A stretch of 64,000 nucleotides of DNA from Siphonodentalium dalli (taxonomy: Eukaryota; Mollusca; Scaphopoda; Gadilida; Siphonodentaliidae). Of this stretch, positions 24,160 to 38,150 are shown one piece after another. The notes under the pieces were generated by a model, which was given only the letters and a program-made list of their open reading frames with translations, did not search any database and had not been told where the DNA came from. Made by a program: the position numbers and the translations under genes. Position 1 is the stretch's first letter. Each line of letters starts with the position of its first letter. The DNA is taken from positions 18,177,326-18,241,325 of the forward strand of contig CP136069.1 of NCBI GenBank assembly GCA_032622095.1, in the 5' to 3' direction.

Positions 24160-24620
24160 TTAATATAGGTATGGACTGACCACGAACGCTCTTTATGTTG
24201 ACCACACCAGTAATATACTGATAACGAATGCTCTTTATGTTCACCGTACATGTAACTAACGCTCATTTTTTTGATCATTTTTACAATTTTTATCGCCATG
24301 CCACGAATAGACTAACCAAGAACGCTCTTTATTTTCGCCATACCAGGAATAGACTAATCAAGAACGCTCTTTATTTTCGTCATATCAGGAATAGACTGAT
24401 AAAGAACGCTCTTTATGTTCACCATGCTAGTAATATACTGATAAAAACGCTCTTTGTGTTCACCATGACAGTACTATTATGAACGCTATTTGTGCTCACC
24501 ATGTCAGGACTAAACATATACCGTAACAGAAATACACCTGCAACGAACGCACTTTGCTTTCGCCATACCAGGAATAGACTGACAAAGAACGCTCTTTGTG
24601 TTCACCATGCCAGGAATACA
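24160..24620. repeat. 42-bp repeat, right block, about ten units
   Basis: Units of ~42 bp with core 'aagaacgctctttattttcg' and 'ccataccaggaatagacta'. Because 42 is divisible by three, a plus-strand frame (24228-24482) reads a 14-residue periodic peptide ('RLIKNALYFRHTRN'). I regard this as a consequence of the repeat, not a gene. Confidence 0.85.
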
Positions 24621-25984
24621 AATCTTGTATTAGTTTTTATTTTATTTGAATTTAAGTTTCGTATTTCACGTCGAAAATAGATTGATTGTTCTTATATTTT
24701 GATTTTCCAACGAGTATAACGTGGGGAAATTGTTGATTTTAGACCAACAGTTGCTTATTGTCTTACTCTCCGTCAAAATATTGCATGGACTGAACTGTCC
24801 ATCCGTTTTGAAAATTTAAAATATTAGGGTGGCGTCACTCATCGTGTCAGATTGACAATTGGATACTTTAAAGTCTACCAGTTGAAAAATTCCAACCCAA
24901 TTAACCCAGGCGGGCGCGTACAAGTGTAATTTCCGGAACTCGGGAAGTTAGGTCCGGTTCAAGAGGAGGGGTGTATTTAGATATTTTAAGTTGGACACCC
25001 CAGCGTAGACTCTCTAGTCACGTCCCTGTTAACAGTATTGGATAATACGGAGGGGGTCGGTCCTTAAAGTCCCGTGTTGGTTTGAACCCTAAATTTGTGC
25101 ACCTCCTAGTTTGTAACACCCCGGTATCGATGGGTTCACAATAGGTCGTTGAATATGGCACAGAATTGCTAACTCGAATTTCTTACTCAAATACCTTAAT
25201 CGAATGGCTTACTCGGATGGTTTATAACGAATGGCTTACTCCAATGGCTTACTCGGACAATAAAAATTAAAACATCGGCTCCCGATTGTTTCTTCAGCAC
25301 GGAACAATAGAGGGTGTTTCTTGTTAGTCTTTATTCCTGATATGCTAACAATAGAGAGGGTTTATGAAAATTTGAAAATAGAAAATTTCTATGACTTTTT
25401 GAGTTGAGTTGTTAGTATATACAACCAGTAGATTGATATGTCGTGTATTTATCCACCTATCTTATTCTTTCCGCCAAATTACGTAAATATTATGTGGGGT
25501 TTATTTAAGCTAAGTCCATTTAAAATATAAACTTACCTTTAATGGTTGGGTTTCTCTGAAGAATTTATTCACAATCGACACAGTCCCCGAGTTCTGTGGT
25601 TCTGATATATACTCCCCTCGTGTTATTTGCATAGTATAGATAACTTACAATGAATTGTCAACGATATCGCTAGACCATGAAGGTATACCCACAGCCTATA
25701 GTGTTTCTCTCTGCACAGTTCGTAAACACTTGGTCTAATTATGGAGAATATCGACAGAGAAATATGCATCTATGCCGGGGCGGCGTGCGCATGTCTAATT
25801 GTCGCGCTCTCATTTCATTTTAATACGATGGATTTGCGTTCACATTATACCATTTCATATCGTTAATATAATAATATATAAATTATTATTTGATTTTCCT
25901 CTTGTGAAGCAAAATAGGAAGAAAATGTATTTCAAATTTATGCATTGGCTTCAGGGGGTGGGTGGGTGGGGGAGCTGCCAAGAG
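24621..25984. other. Stretch without recognisable gene
   Basis: A local cluster of 'aatggcttactcggat' words at about 25195-25260 is the only repeat seen. The plus-strand frame 25799-26110 runs into the minisatellite and is not supported. Confidence 0.35.
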
Positions 25985-27010
25985 TTTTGTCGTTGGGGTG
26001 AACGTGTGACACACTCATATAATTTATGTGGTGTTACATTGGCTTCAGGAAGGATAATAGACGGCCGTATAATTTATGCGGAGTTATATTGTCTACAGGG
26101 AGATAATTAGTGTCGTCGTGGAGGGGGCTGTGCATGACACACTCATATAATTTATGCGGAGTTACATTGGCTTCAGGAAGGTGAACAAAGGGCCGTCGTG
26201 GGGGGGGGGTGACACACTCATATATGCAGAGTTACATTGGCTGCAGGGAGGTAGCTATAGATGGTCCTTGTTGTGGTGGGTGATACACTCGTATGCGGGG
26301 TTGTATTGTCTACATGAAGATATTTAGTGTCGTCGTGGAGGGGGCTGTGCATGACACACTCATATAATTTATGCGGAGTTACATTGGCTTCAGGAAGGTG
26401 AACAAAGGGCCGTCGTGGGGGGGGGGTGACACACTCATATATGCAGAGTTACATTGGCCGCAGGGAGGTAGCTATAGATGGTCCTTGTTGTGGGGGGTGA
26501 TACACTCGTTTGCGGAGTTGTATTGTCTACAGGGAGATAATTAGTGTCGTCGTGGAGGGGGCTGTGCATGACACACTCATATAATTTATGCGGAGTTACA
26601 TTGGCTTCAGGAAGGTGAACAAAGGGCCGTCGTGGGGGGGGGGGTGATACTCATATATGCGGAGTTTCATTGGCTTCAGGAATGTTAATAGATTCGTTGG
26701 TGGGGGCCGTGTGATACACTAATATATGTGGAGTTACATTGGCTTCAGGCGGGTGAACAGAGGGCCGTCGTGGGGGGGGGGGGGGGTTGACACACTCATA
26801 TATGCGGAGTTTCATTGGCTTCAGGAATGTTAATAGAGTCGTTGGTGGGGGCCGTGTGATACACTAATATATGTGGAGTTACATTGGCTTCAGGATGTGA
26901 CTAGAGGGTCGCCGTGAGGGGGTGACACTCCCGAATATGCGGAGTTACATTGACTGTAAGTAGATGGCTAGAGGGTCGTCGTGGGGGTGTGACACACTCA
27001 TATATGCGGA
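25985..27010. repeat. Diverged left edge of the 67-bp minisatellite
   Basis: Units share 'acacactcatata', 'atgcggagttacattg' and 'gtcgtcgtgg' with the main array but carry longer G runs and extra 'atttatgc' insertions. A compound unit of 217 bp, beginning 'tagtgtcgtcgtggaggggg', is repeated at 26108, 26325 and 26542. A second compound unit ('ggagtttcattggcttcagg') recurs 145 bp apart at 26661 and 26806. Confidence 0.85.
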
Positions 27011-28537
27011 GTTACATTAGTGTAAACAATATTTTATTTCTCAAGTAGGCACATGAATACAAATATAACATACACAAACAGACATAAGAGATAAAGGGAT
27101 CTGGCAGTAAGCCTTATTCGTGGCCATTTCCGCGATATAAAATTGCTTTATATTTTTTGGTCTCGAGTGATGAATTGTCTGCTCCACAAACACCCGCGAG
27201 TATATCCGTGGCTGATTGCCGCAAGTCCGACACCCCCCCCCCCCCCCTCCCGCGCATTACGTAATTTTGCTGTGAGAGCACTCTTATATATTTTCACTAC
27301 TCTTTAGATATATATATATATATATATATATATCAGTTAGTGATGGTACTCAGTTAAATCGTTTGGTTATATCTATGAACTTTTGGAGTGACATGAAAAT
27401 GACTGTATTTTCACTGTAAGTTAAATTAACCGATCCATTAAGTAAAGTCACCAATTCCCCACAATCGCAGAATGGATTATTATTTAGGTGATTACAAAAC
27501 AGGTCATATTTCAAGTTACTGCAGTAGGTTCTGAGACGAGTGGTAGATTTGACTCGGTCTTGTAAACGTTGTATAACAATATGATGGTATGTTATTGCGA
27601 TTTTTGGAGATATATCTCTTGAATTCTGATACTGAGTCACAACTTTTTGCTTCTGGTGGAAGGCTGTTCCATAGTTTTACGGTGGCTGGCAGGAATGATT
27701 TCTCATATCTAATCGCAAGAAAACGGGGTCACCTGATGCATTTTTGTCTGAAATCGTAAATGGTTTGGCTTACAGATGCCGGAGGGACAAGTGTATATAA
27801 GTAAGGAGTCGTGTCTCGCTTAAGCATTTTGAAAAATTGAATAATTTTTGCTTTTTCTATTCTGCTCGAAAGTGTGTTCGGGCCGGTTTCTCGTAATACA
27901 GATTTCTTAATACAGCTTCTAGTTGTCCCTGTGACCAATCGCGCGGCTTCGTATTGGATGTCATCGAGATGACTTGAATCCTCATCTGTATTAGTATCCC
28001 ATACTGAGGAAGTATATTCCATTACTGGATAGATTTAATATAAATATATGCGTTCCAGGGTTCTCCTGTCCAAAATGAATTTATACTTCCTCAGTATATA
28101 AAGTCGACTTGCAGCTCGATTTTCAACAATAGTTTATATGTCAGAGTTGCCAAAGACGATAAAACATCCAAATTCCTCTCATTGGTACCCTTAAGTGCTC
28201 TCGAATAGTACAGACCAATTCTTGCCCTATATATGAGTCATAATATCAGTCATTGTTATATGAAATTATGAGAAAATGTCGAACCCGATAGTATGGAGCA
28301 CATAGGACAAGCATCGGTCCGTACCACAAGCAGTGGTCACAGGAGGTGGGGACGGAACAAGCGAAGCGAACATCAACGTCCATATCACGAAGTTATCTGT
28401 GGAACAAACAATTCAGCAATGAGATAACAATAATGTGCATAATTATGAAAACATATCATGTAAACTAGCCGGTTTATACGGTATTCTCTCTCTCACACTC
28501 TCTCTCTCGCTCTCTCTCTCTCACTCTCTCTCTCTCG
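27011..28537 (-). pseudogene. LINE fragment copy 1 inside the minisatellite
   Basis: Minus-strand translation gives the C-terminal part of a LINE polymerase: 'MEYTSSVWDTN', 'LDDIQYEAARLVTGTTRSC', 'LSSRIEKAKIIQFFKMLK' (27729-28022), then in another frame 'RLRTYCSNLKYDLFCNHL' and the Cys motif 'NPFCDCGE' (27350-27640). The left tip, read on the minus strand, contains 'gagaaataaaatattg', a plausible 3' end with AATAAA. The right tip is a CT-rich tract (28489-28537). Relative to copy 2 it has ~120 bp extra (about 27228-27350, with a C run and a TA run) and lacks ~130 bp after the Cys motif. Both ends join minisatellite units. Confidence 0.9.
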
Positions 28538-31500
28538 TCGTGGGGGTGTGACTGCAAGTAGGTGGCTAGAGGGTCGTTGTGGGGATGTGACACACTCATA
28601 TATGCGGAGTTACATTGACTGCAAGTAGGTGGCTATCGGGTCGTCGTGGGCGTGTGACACACTCATATATGCGGAGTTACATTGACTGCAAGTAGGTGGC
28701 TATCGGGTCGTCGTAGGCATGTGACACACTCATATATGCGGAGTTACATTGACTGCAAGTAGGTGGCTATCGGGTCGTCGTGGGCGTGTGACACACTCAT
28801 ATATGCGGAATTACATTGACTGCAAGTAGGTGGCTAGAGGGTCGTCGTGGGCGTGTGACACACTCATATATGCGGAGTTACATTGACTGCAAGTAGGTGT
28901 CTAGAGGGTCGTCGTGGGCGTGTGACACACTCATATATGCGGAGTTGCATTGAATACAAGTAGGTGGCTAGAGGGTCGTCGCGGGGGTGTGACACACTCA
29001 TATATGCGGAGTTACATTGACTGCAAGTAGGTGGCTAGAGGGTCGTTGTGGGGCGTGACACACTCATATATGCGGAGTTAAATTGACTGTAAGTAGGTAG
29101 CTAGAGGGTCGTCGTGGGCGTGTGACACACTCGTATATGCGGAGTTACATTGAATACAAGTAGGTGGCTAGAGGGTCGTCGTGGTGGCGTGACACACTCA
29201 TATATGCGGAGTTACAATGCCTGCAAGTAGGTGGCTAGAGGGTCGCCGTGGGCATGTGACACACTCATATATGCGGAGTTACATTGCCTGCAAGTAGGTG
29301 GCTAGAGGGTCGCCGTGGGCATGTGACACACTCGTATATGCGGAGTTACATTGACTGCAAGTAGGTGGCTAGAGGGTCGTTTTGGGGGTGTTACACACTC
29401 ATATATGTGGAGTTACATTGGCTTCAGGGAGATGGCTAGACGGTCGTCGTTGGGGGGGTGGTGTGACACACTCATATATGCGGAGTTACATTGACTGCAA
29501 GTAGGTGGCTAGAGGGTCGTCGTGGTGGCGTGACACACTCATATATGCGGAGTTACATTGACTGCAAGTAGGTGGCTAGAGGGTCGTTGTGGGGTGTGAC
29601 ACACTCAGATATGCGGAGTTACATTGACTGTAAGTAGGTGGCTAGAGGGTCGTTGTGGGGGTGTGACACACTCATATATGCGGAGTTACATTGACTGCAA
29701 GTAAGTGGCTAGAGGGTCGTCGTGGTGGCGTGACACACTCATATATGCGGAGTTACATTGACTGCAAGTAGGTGGCTAGAGGGTCGTCGTGGTGGCGTGA
29801 CACGCTTATATATGCGGAATTACATTGACTGTAAGTAGGTGGCTAGAGGGTCGTCGTGGTTGCGTGACACACTTATATTTGCGGAGTTACATTGACTGTA
29901 AGTAGGTGTCTAGAGGGTCGTCGTGGTGGCGTGACACACTAATATATGCGGAGTTACATTGACTGTAAGTAGGTGGCTAGAGGGTCGTCGTGGTGGCGTG
30001 ACACGCTTATATTTGCGGAGTTACATTGACTGTAAGTAGGTGGCTAGAGGGTCGTCGTGGTGGCGTGACACGCTTATATTTGCGGAGTTACATTGACTGT
30101 AAGTAGGTGGCTAGAGGGTCGTCGTGGTTGCGTGACACACTTATATTTGCGGAGTTACATTGACTGTAAGTAGGTGTCTAGAGGGTCGTCGTGGTGGCGT
30201 GACACACTAATATATGCGGAGTTACATTGACTGTAAGTAGGTGTCTAGAGGGTCGTCGTGGTGGCGTGACACACTAATATATGCGGAATTACATTGACTG
30301 TAAGTAGGTGGCTAGAGGGTCGTCGTGGTTGCGTGACACACTTATATTTGCGGAGTTACATTGACTGCAAGTAGGTGGCTAGAGGGTCGTCGTGGTGGCG
30401 TGACACGCTTATATATGCGGAGTTACATTGACTGTAAGTAGGTGGCTAGAGGGTCGTCGTGGTGGCGTGACACGCTTATATATGCGGAATTACATTGACT
30501 GCAAGTAGGTGGCTAGAGGGTCGTTGTGGGGGTGTGACACACTTATATATGCGTAGTTACATTGACTGCAAGTAGGTGGCTAGAAGGTCGTCGTGGGCGT
30601 GGGACACACTCATATATGCGGAGTTACATTGACTGCAAGTAGGTGGCTAGAGGGTCGTCGTGGGCGTGTGACACACTCATATATGCGGAGTTACATTGAC
30701 TGCAAGTAGGTGGCTAGAGGGTCGTCGTGGGCGCGTGACACACTCATATATGCGGAGTTACATTGACTGCAAGTAGGTGGCTAGAGGGTCGTCGTGGGCG
30801 TGTGACACACTCATATATGCGGAGTTACATTGACTGCAAGTAGGTGACTAGAGGGTCGTCGTGGGGGTGTGACACACTCATATATGCGGAGTTACATTGA
30901 CTGCAAGTAGGTGGCTAGAGGGTCGTCGTGGGCGTGTGACACACTCATATATGCGGAGTTACATTGAATACAAGTAGGTGGCTAGAGGGTCGTTGTGGGG
31001 GTGTGACACACTCATATATGCGGAGTTACATTGACTGAAAGTAGGTGGCTAGAGGGTCGTCGTGGGCATGTGACACACTCATATATCCGGAGTTACATTG
31101 ACTGCAAGTAGGTGGCTAGAAGGTCGTCGTGGGCGTGGGACACACTCATATATGCGGAGTTACATTGACTGGAAGTAGGTGTCTAGAGGGTCGTCGTGGG
31201 CGTGGGACACACTCATATATGCGGAGTTACATTGACTGCAAGTAGGTGGCTAGAGGGTCGTCGTAGGCGTGAGACACACTCATATATGCGGAGTTACATT
31301 GACTGCAAGTAGGTGTCTAGAGGTCGTCGTGGGCGTGGGACACACTCATATATGCGGAGTTACATTGACTGCAAGTAGGTGGCTAGAGGGTCGTCGTGGG
31401 CGTGGGACACGCTCATATATGCGGAGTTACATGCCTGCAAGTAGGTGTCTAGAGGGTCGTCGCGGGGGTGTGACACACTCATATATGCGGAGTTACATTG

Positions 31501-34500
31501 ACTGCAAGTAGGTGGCTAGAGGGTCGTCGTGGGCGTGTGACACACTCATATATGCGGAGTTACATTGACTGCAAGTAGGTGGCTAGAGGGTCGTCGTGGG
31601 CGTGGGACACACTCATATATGCGGAGTTACATTGACTGCAAGTAGGTGGCTAGAGGGTCGTCGTGGGCGTGGGACACACTCATATATGCGGAGTTACATT
31701 GACTGTAAGTAGGAAGCTAGAGGGTCGTTGTGGGGGTGGGACACACTCCTATATGCGGAGTTACATTGACTGCAAGTAGGTGGCTAGAGGGTCGTTGTGG
31801 GGGTGGGACACACTTATATATGCGGAGTTACATTGACTGCAAGTAGGTGGCTAGAGGGTCGTTGTGGGGGTGGTGTGACACACTCATATATGCGGAGTTA
31901 CATTGAATACAAGTAGGTGGCTAGAGGGTCGTCGTGGGGGTGTGACACACTTATATATGCGGAGTTACATTGACTGTAAGTAGGAAGCTAGAGGGTCGTC
32001 GTGGGGGCGTGACACACTCATATATGCGGAGTTACATTGAATAGAAGTAGGTGGCTAGAGGGTCGTTGTGGGGGTGGTGTGACACACTCATATATGCGGA
32101 GTTACATTGACTGCAAGTAGGTGGCTTGAGGGTCGTCGTGGGCGTGGGACACACTCATATATGCGGAGTTACATTGAATACAAGTAGGTGGCTAGAGGGT
32201 CGTCGTGGGGGTGTGACACACTCATATATGCGGAGTTACATTGACTGCAAGTAGGTGGCTAGAGGGTCGTTGTGGGGGTGTGACACACTCATATATGCGG
32301 AGTTACATTGACTGCAAGTAGGTGGCTAGAGGGTCGTCGTGGGCGTGTGACACACTCATATATGCGAGTTACAATGCCTGCAAGTAGGTGGCTAGAGGGT
32401 CGTCGTGGGCGTGGGACACACTCATATATGCGGAGTTACATTGACTGCAAGTAGGTGGCTAGAGGGTCGTCGTGGGCGTGTGACACACTCATATATGCGG
32501 AGTTACATTGAATACAAGTAGGTGGCTAGAGGGTCGTCGTGGGCGTGTGACACACTCATATATGCGGAGTTACATTGAATACAAGTAGGTGGCTAGAGGG
32601 TCGTCGTGGGCATGTGACACACTCATATATGCGGAGTTACATTGACTGTAAGTAGGTGGCTAGAGGGTCGTTGTGGGGGTGTGACACACTCATATATGCG
32701 GAGTTACATTGACTGCAAGTAGGTGGCTAGAGGGTCGTCGTGGGCGTGTGACACACTCATATATGCGGAGTTACATTGAATACAAGTAGGTGGCCAGAGG
32801 GTCGTCGTGGGGGTGTGACACACTCATATATGCGGAGTTACATTGACTGTAAGTAGGTAGCTAGAGGGTCGTTGTGGGGGTGGGACACACTCCTATATGC
32901 GGAGTTACATTGAATACAAGTAGGTGGCTAGAGGGTCGTTGTGGGAGTGGTGTGACACACTCATATATCCGGAGTTACATTGACTGCAAGTAGGTGTCTA
33001 GAGGGTCGTCGCGGGGGTGTGACACACTCATATATGCGGAGTTACATTGACTGCAAGTAGGTGGCTAGAGGGTCGTCGTGGGCGTGTGACACACTCATAT
33101 ATGCGGAGTTACATTGACTGCAAGTAGGTGGCTAGAGGGTCGTCGTGGGCGTGTGACACACTCATATATGCGGAGTTACATTGAATACAAGTAGGTGGCT
33201 AGAGGGTCGTCGTGGGCGTGGGACACACTCATATATGCGGAGTTACATTGACTGCAAGTAGGTGGCTAGAGGGTCGTCGTGGGCGTGGGACACACTCATA
33301 TATGCGGAGTTACATTGACTGCAAGTAGGTGGCTAGAGGGTCGTCGTGGGCGTGGGACACACTCATATATGCGGAGTTACATTGACTGTAAGTAGGAAGC
33401 TAGAGGGTCGTTGTGGGGGTGGGACACACTCCTATATGCGGAGTTACATTGACTGCAAGTAGGTGGCTAGAGGGTCGTTGTGGGGGTGGTGTGACACACT
33501 CATATATGCGGAGTTACATTGAATACAAGTAGGTGGCTAGAGGGTCGTCGCGGGGGTGTGACACACTCATATATGCGGAGTTACATTGACTGCAAGTAGG
33601 TGGCTAGAGGGTCGTCGTGGGCGTGGGACACACTCATATATGCGGAGTTACATTGACTGCAAGTAGGTGGCTAGAGGGTCGTCGTGGGCGTGTGACACAC
33701 TCATATATGCGGAGTTACATTGAATACAAGTAGGTGGCTAGAGGGTCGTTGTGGGGGTGGTGTGACACACTCATATATGCGGAGTTACATTGAATACAAG
33801 TAGGTGGCTAGAGGGTCGTTGTGGGGGTGGTGTGACACACTCATATATGCGGAGTTACATTGACTGCAAGTAGGTGGCTAGAGGGTCGTCGTGGGCGTGT
33901 GACACACTCATATATGCGGAGTTACATTGAATACAAGTAGGTGGCTAGAGGGTCGTCGTGGGGGTGTGACACACTCATATATGCGGAGTTACATTGACTG
34001 TAAGTAGGTAGCTAGAGGGTCGTTGTGGGGGTGGGACACACTCCTATATGCGGAGTTACATTGAATACAAGTAGGTGGCTAGAGGGTCGTTGTGGGGGTG
34101 GTGTGACACACTCATATATGCGGAGTTACATTGAATACAAGTAGGTGGCTAGAGGGTCGTCGTGGGCGTGTGACACACTCATATATGCGGAGTTACATTG
34201 AATACAAGTAGGTGGCTAGAGGGTCGTCGTGGGGGTGGTGTGACACACTCATATATGCGGAGTTACATTGAATACAAGTAGGTGGCTAGAGGGTCGTTGT
34301 GGGGTTGGTGTGACACACTCATATATGCGGAGTTACATTGAATACAAGTAGGTGGCTAGAGGGTCGTCGTGGGCGTGGGACACACTCATATATGCGGAGT
34401 TACATTGAATACAAGTAGGTGGCTAGAGGGTCGTTGTGGGGGTGGTGTGACACACTCATATATGCGGAGTTACATTGAATACAAGTAGGTGGCTAGAGGG

Positions 34501-37500
34501 TCGTCGTGGGCGTGTGACACACTCATATATGCGGAGTTACATTGAATACAAGTAGGTGGCTAGAGGGTCGTTGTGGGAGTGGTGTGACACACTCATATAT
34601 GCGGAGTTACATTGACTGCAAGTAGGTGGCTAGAGGGTCGTCGTGGGCGTGTGACACACTCATATATGCGGAGTTACATTGAATACAAGTAGGTGGCTAG
34701 AGGGTCGTCGTGGGCGTGTGACACACTCATATATGCGGAGTTACATTGACTGCAAGTAGGTGACTAGAGGGTCGTCGTGGGCGTGGGACACACTCATATA
34801 TGCGGAGTTACATTGACTGTAAGTAGGGTCTCTCTCTCTCTCTCTCGTCGTGGGGGTGTGACTGCAAGTAGGTGGCTAGAGGGTCGTCGTGGTGGTGTGA
34901 CACACTCATATATGCGGAGTTACATTGACTGCAAGTAGGTGGCTAGAGGGTCGTCGTGGGCGTGTGACACACTCATATATGCGGAGTTACATTGAATACA
35001 AGTAGGTGGCTAGAGGGTCGTTGTGGGGGTGTGACACACTCATATATGCGGAGTTACATTGACTGCAAGTAGGTGACTAGAGGGTCGTCGTGGGCGTGGG
35101 ACACACTCATATATGCGGAGTTACATTGACTGTAAGTAGGAGGCTAGAGGGTCGTCGTGGTGGCGTGACACACTCATATATGCGGAGTTACATTGACTGC
35201 AAGTAGGTAGCTAGAAGGTCATCGTGGGCGTGGGACACACTCGTATATGCGGAGTTACATTGAATACAAGTAGGTGGCTAGAGGGTCGTTGTTGGCGTGT
35301 GACACACTCATATATGCGGAGTTAAATTGACTGTAAGTAGGTGGCTAGAGGGTCGTCGTGGGGGTGTGACACACTCATATATGCGGAGTTACATTGACTT
35401 CAAGTAGGTGGCTAGAGGGTCGTCGTGGGCGTGTGACCCACTCATATATGCGGAGTTACATTGACTGCAAGTAGGTGACTAGAGGGTCGTCGTAGGCGTG
35501 TGACACACTTATATATGCGGAGTTACATTGACTGTAAGTCGGTGGCTAGAGGGTCGTCGTGGTGGCGTGACACACTCATATATGCGGAGTTACATTGACT
35601 GTAAGTAGGTGGCTAGAGGGTCGTCGTGGTGGCGTGACACACTTATATATGCGGAGTTACATTGACTGCAAGTAGGTAGCTAGAGGGTCGTCGTGGTGGC
35701 GTGACACACTTATATATGCGGAGTTACATTGACTGTAAGTAGGTGGTTAGAGGGTCGTCGTGGTGGCGTGACACACTCAAATATGCGGAGTTACATTGAC
35801 TGCAAGTAGGTGGCTAGAGGGTCGTTGTGTGGGTGTGACACACTCATATATGCGGAGTTACATTGACTGTAAGTATGTGGCTAGAAGGTCGTCGTGGTGG
35901 CGTGACAAACTTATATATGCGGAGTTACATTGACTGCAAGTAGGTGGCTAGAGGGTCGTTGTGGGGGTGTGACACACTTATATATGCGGAGTTACATTGA
36001 CTGCAAGTAGGTGGCTAGAGGGTCGTTGTGGGGGTGTGACACACTTATATTTGCGGAGTTACATTGACTGCAAGTATGTGGCTAGAGGGTCGTCGTGGTG
36101 GCGTGACACACTTATATATGCGGAGTTACATTGACTGCAAGTAGGTGGCTAGAGGGTCGTCATGGTGGCGTGACACACTTATATATGCGGAGTTTCATTG
36201 ACTGTAAGTAGGTGGATAGAGGGTCGTCGTGGTGGCGTGACACACTTATATATGCGGAGTTACATTGACTGTAAGTAGGTGGCTAGAGGGTCGTCGTGGT
36301 GGCGTGACACACTTATATATGCGGAGTTACATTGACTGTAAGTAGGTGGATAGAGGGTCGTCGTGGTGGCGTGACACACTTATATATGCGGAGTTACATT
36401 GACTGCAAGTAGGTGGCTAGAGGGTCGTCGCGGGGGTGTGACACGCTCATATATGCGGAGTTACATTGACTGTAAGTAGGTGGCTAGAGGGTCGTCGTGG
36501 TGGCGTGACACACTTATATTTGCGGAGTTACATTGACTGTAAGTAGGTGGCTAGAGGGTCGTCGTGGTGGCGTGACACACTCATATATGCGGAGTTACAT
36601 TGACTGTAAGTAGGTGGCTAGAGGGTCGTCGTGGTGGTGTGACACACTCATATATGCGGAGTTACATTGACTGCAAGTAGGTGGCTAGAGGGTCGTCGTG
36701 GGGGTGGTGTGACACACTCATATATGCGGAGTTACATTGAATACAAGTAGGTGGCTAGAGGGTCGTCGTGGGCGTGTGACACACTCATATATGCGGAGTT
36801 ACATTGACTGCAAGTAGGTGGCTAGAGGGTCGTTGTGGGGGTGGCGTGACACACTTATATATGCGGAGTTACATTGACTGCAAGTAGGTGGCTAGAGGGT
36901 CGTCGTGGGCGTGGGACACACTCATATATGCGGAGTTACATTGACTGTACGTAGGTGGCTAGAGGGTCGTCGTGGTGGCGTGACACACTTATATTTGCGG
37001 AGTTACATTGACTGTAAGTAGGTGGCTAGAGGGTCGTCGTGGTGGTGTGACACACTCATATATGCGGAGTTACATTGACTGCAAGTAGGTGGCTAGAGGG
37101 TCGTCGTGGGGGTGGTGTGACACACTCATATATGCGGAGTTACATTGAATACAAGTAGGTGGCTAGAGGGTCGTCGTGGGCGTGTGACACACTCATATAT
37201 GCGGAGTTACATTGACTGCAAGTAGGTGGCTAGAGGGTCGTTGTGGGGGTGGTGTGACACACTCATATATGCGGAGTTACATTGAATACAAGTAGGTGGC
37301 TAGAGGGTCGTCGTGGGCGTGTGACACACTCATATATGCGGAGTTACATTGACTGCAAGTAGGTGGCTAGAGGGTCGTTGTGGGGGTGGCGTGACACACT
37401 TATATATGCGGAGTTACATTGACTGCAAGTAGGTGGCTAGAGGGTCGTCGTGGGCGTGGGACACACTCATATATGCGGAGTTACATTGACTGTACGTAGG

Positions 37501-38150
37501 TGGCTAGAGGGTCGTCGTGGTGGCGTGACACACTTATATTTGCGGAGTTACATTGACTGTAAGTAGGTGGCTAGAGGGTCGTCGTGGTGGCGTGACACAC
37601 TTATATTTGCGGAGTTACATTGACTGTAAGTAGGTGGATAGAGGGTCGTCGTGGTGGCGTGACACACTTATATATGCGGAGTTACATTGACTGTAAGTAG
37701 GTGGCTAGAGGGTCGTTGTGGGGGTGTGACACACTCATATATGCGGAGTTACATTGACTGCAAGTAGGTGACTAGAGGGTCGTCGTGGTGGCGTGACACA
37801 CTTATATATGCGGAGTTACATTGACTGCAAGTAGGTGGCTAGAGGGTCGTCGTGGTAGCGTGACACACTTATATATGCGGAGTTACATTGCCTGTAAGTA
37901 GGTGGTTAGAGGGTCGTCGTGGTGGCGTGACACACTCATATATGCGGAGTTACATTGACTGCAAGTAGGTGTCTAGAGGGTCGTCGCGGGGGTGTGACAC
38001 GCTCATATATGCGGAGTTACATTGACTGCAAGTAGGTGGCTAGAGGGTCGTTGTGGTGGCGTGAAACTCATCTATGCGGAGTTACATTGACTGCAAGTAG
38101 TTGGCTAGAGGGTCGTTGTGGGGGTGTGACACACTCATATAAGCGGAGTT
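28538..38150. repeat. 67-bp minisatellite, main array of about 140 units
   Basis: The unit 'gtgacacactcatatatgcg', 'gagttacattgactgcaagt', 'aggtggctagagggtcgtcg', 'tgggcgt' repeats every ~67 bp (for example 30671 to 30738). Variation is concentrated in the G-rich joint ('gggcgtg', 'gggggtggtgtg', 'ggtggcg') and in a 'gactgcaag' / 'gaatacaag' / 'gactgtaag' switch. Variant types form local runs: 'ggtggcg' with 'cttatat' around 29700-30500 and 35500-38050, and 'gaatacaag' around 33700-34700. This indicates repeated segmental amplification. Open frames here are artefacts. Confidence 0.97.
34829..34868. repeat. Residual LINE-edge junction within the array
   Basis: An ordinary unit breaks off after 'gtaagtaggg' into a (TC)n run (34829-34846), then resumes 'cgtcgtgggggtgtgactgc'. 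The same right-hand junction, with 'tgtgactgcaag' lacking ~30 bp of the normal unit, follows the CT tract of LINE copy 1 at about 28537-28565. So this is the outer edge of a third copy whose body is missing. Confidence 0.8.

Noticed and set aside
24228-24482. Frame with a 14-residue periodic peptide
   Set aside because: It is produced by the 42-bp repeat, and different units have drifted without keeping the protein sequence.
31269-31511. 80-residue frame inside the 67-bp minisatellite
   Set aside because: 67 is not a multiple of three, and the frame survives only over a few units by chance.
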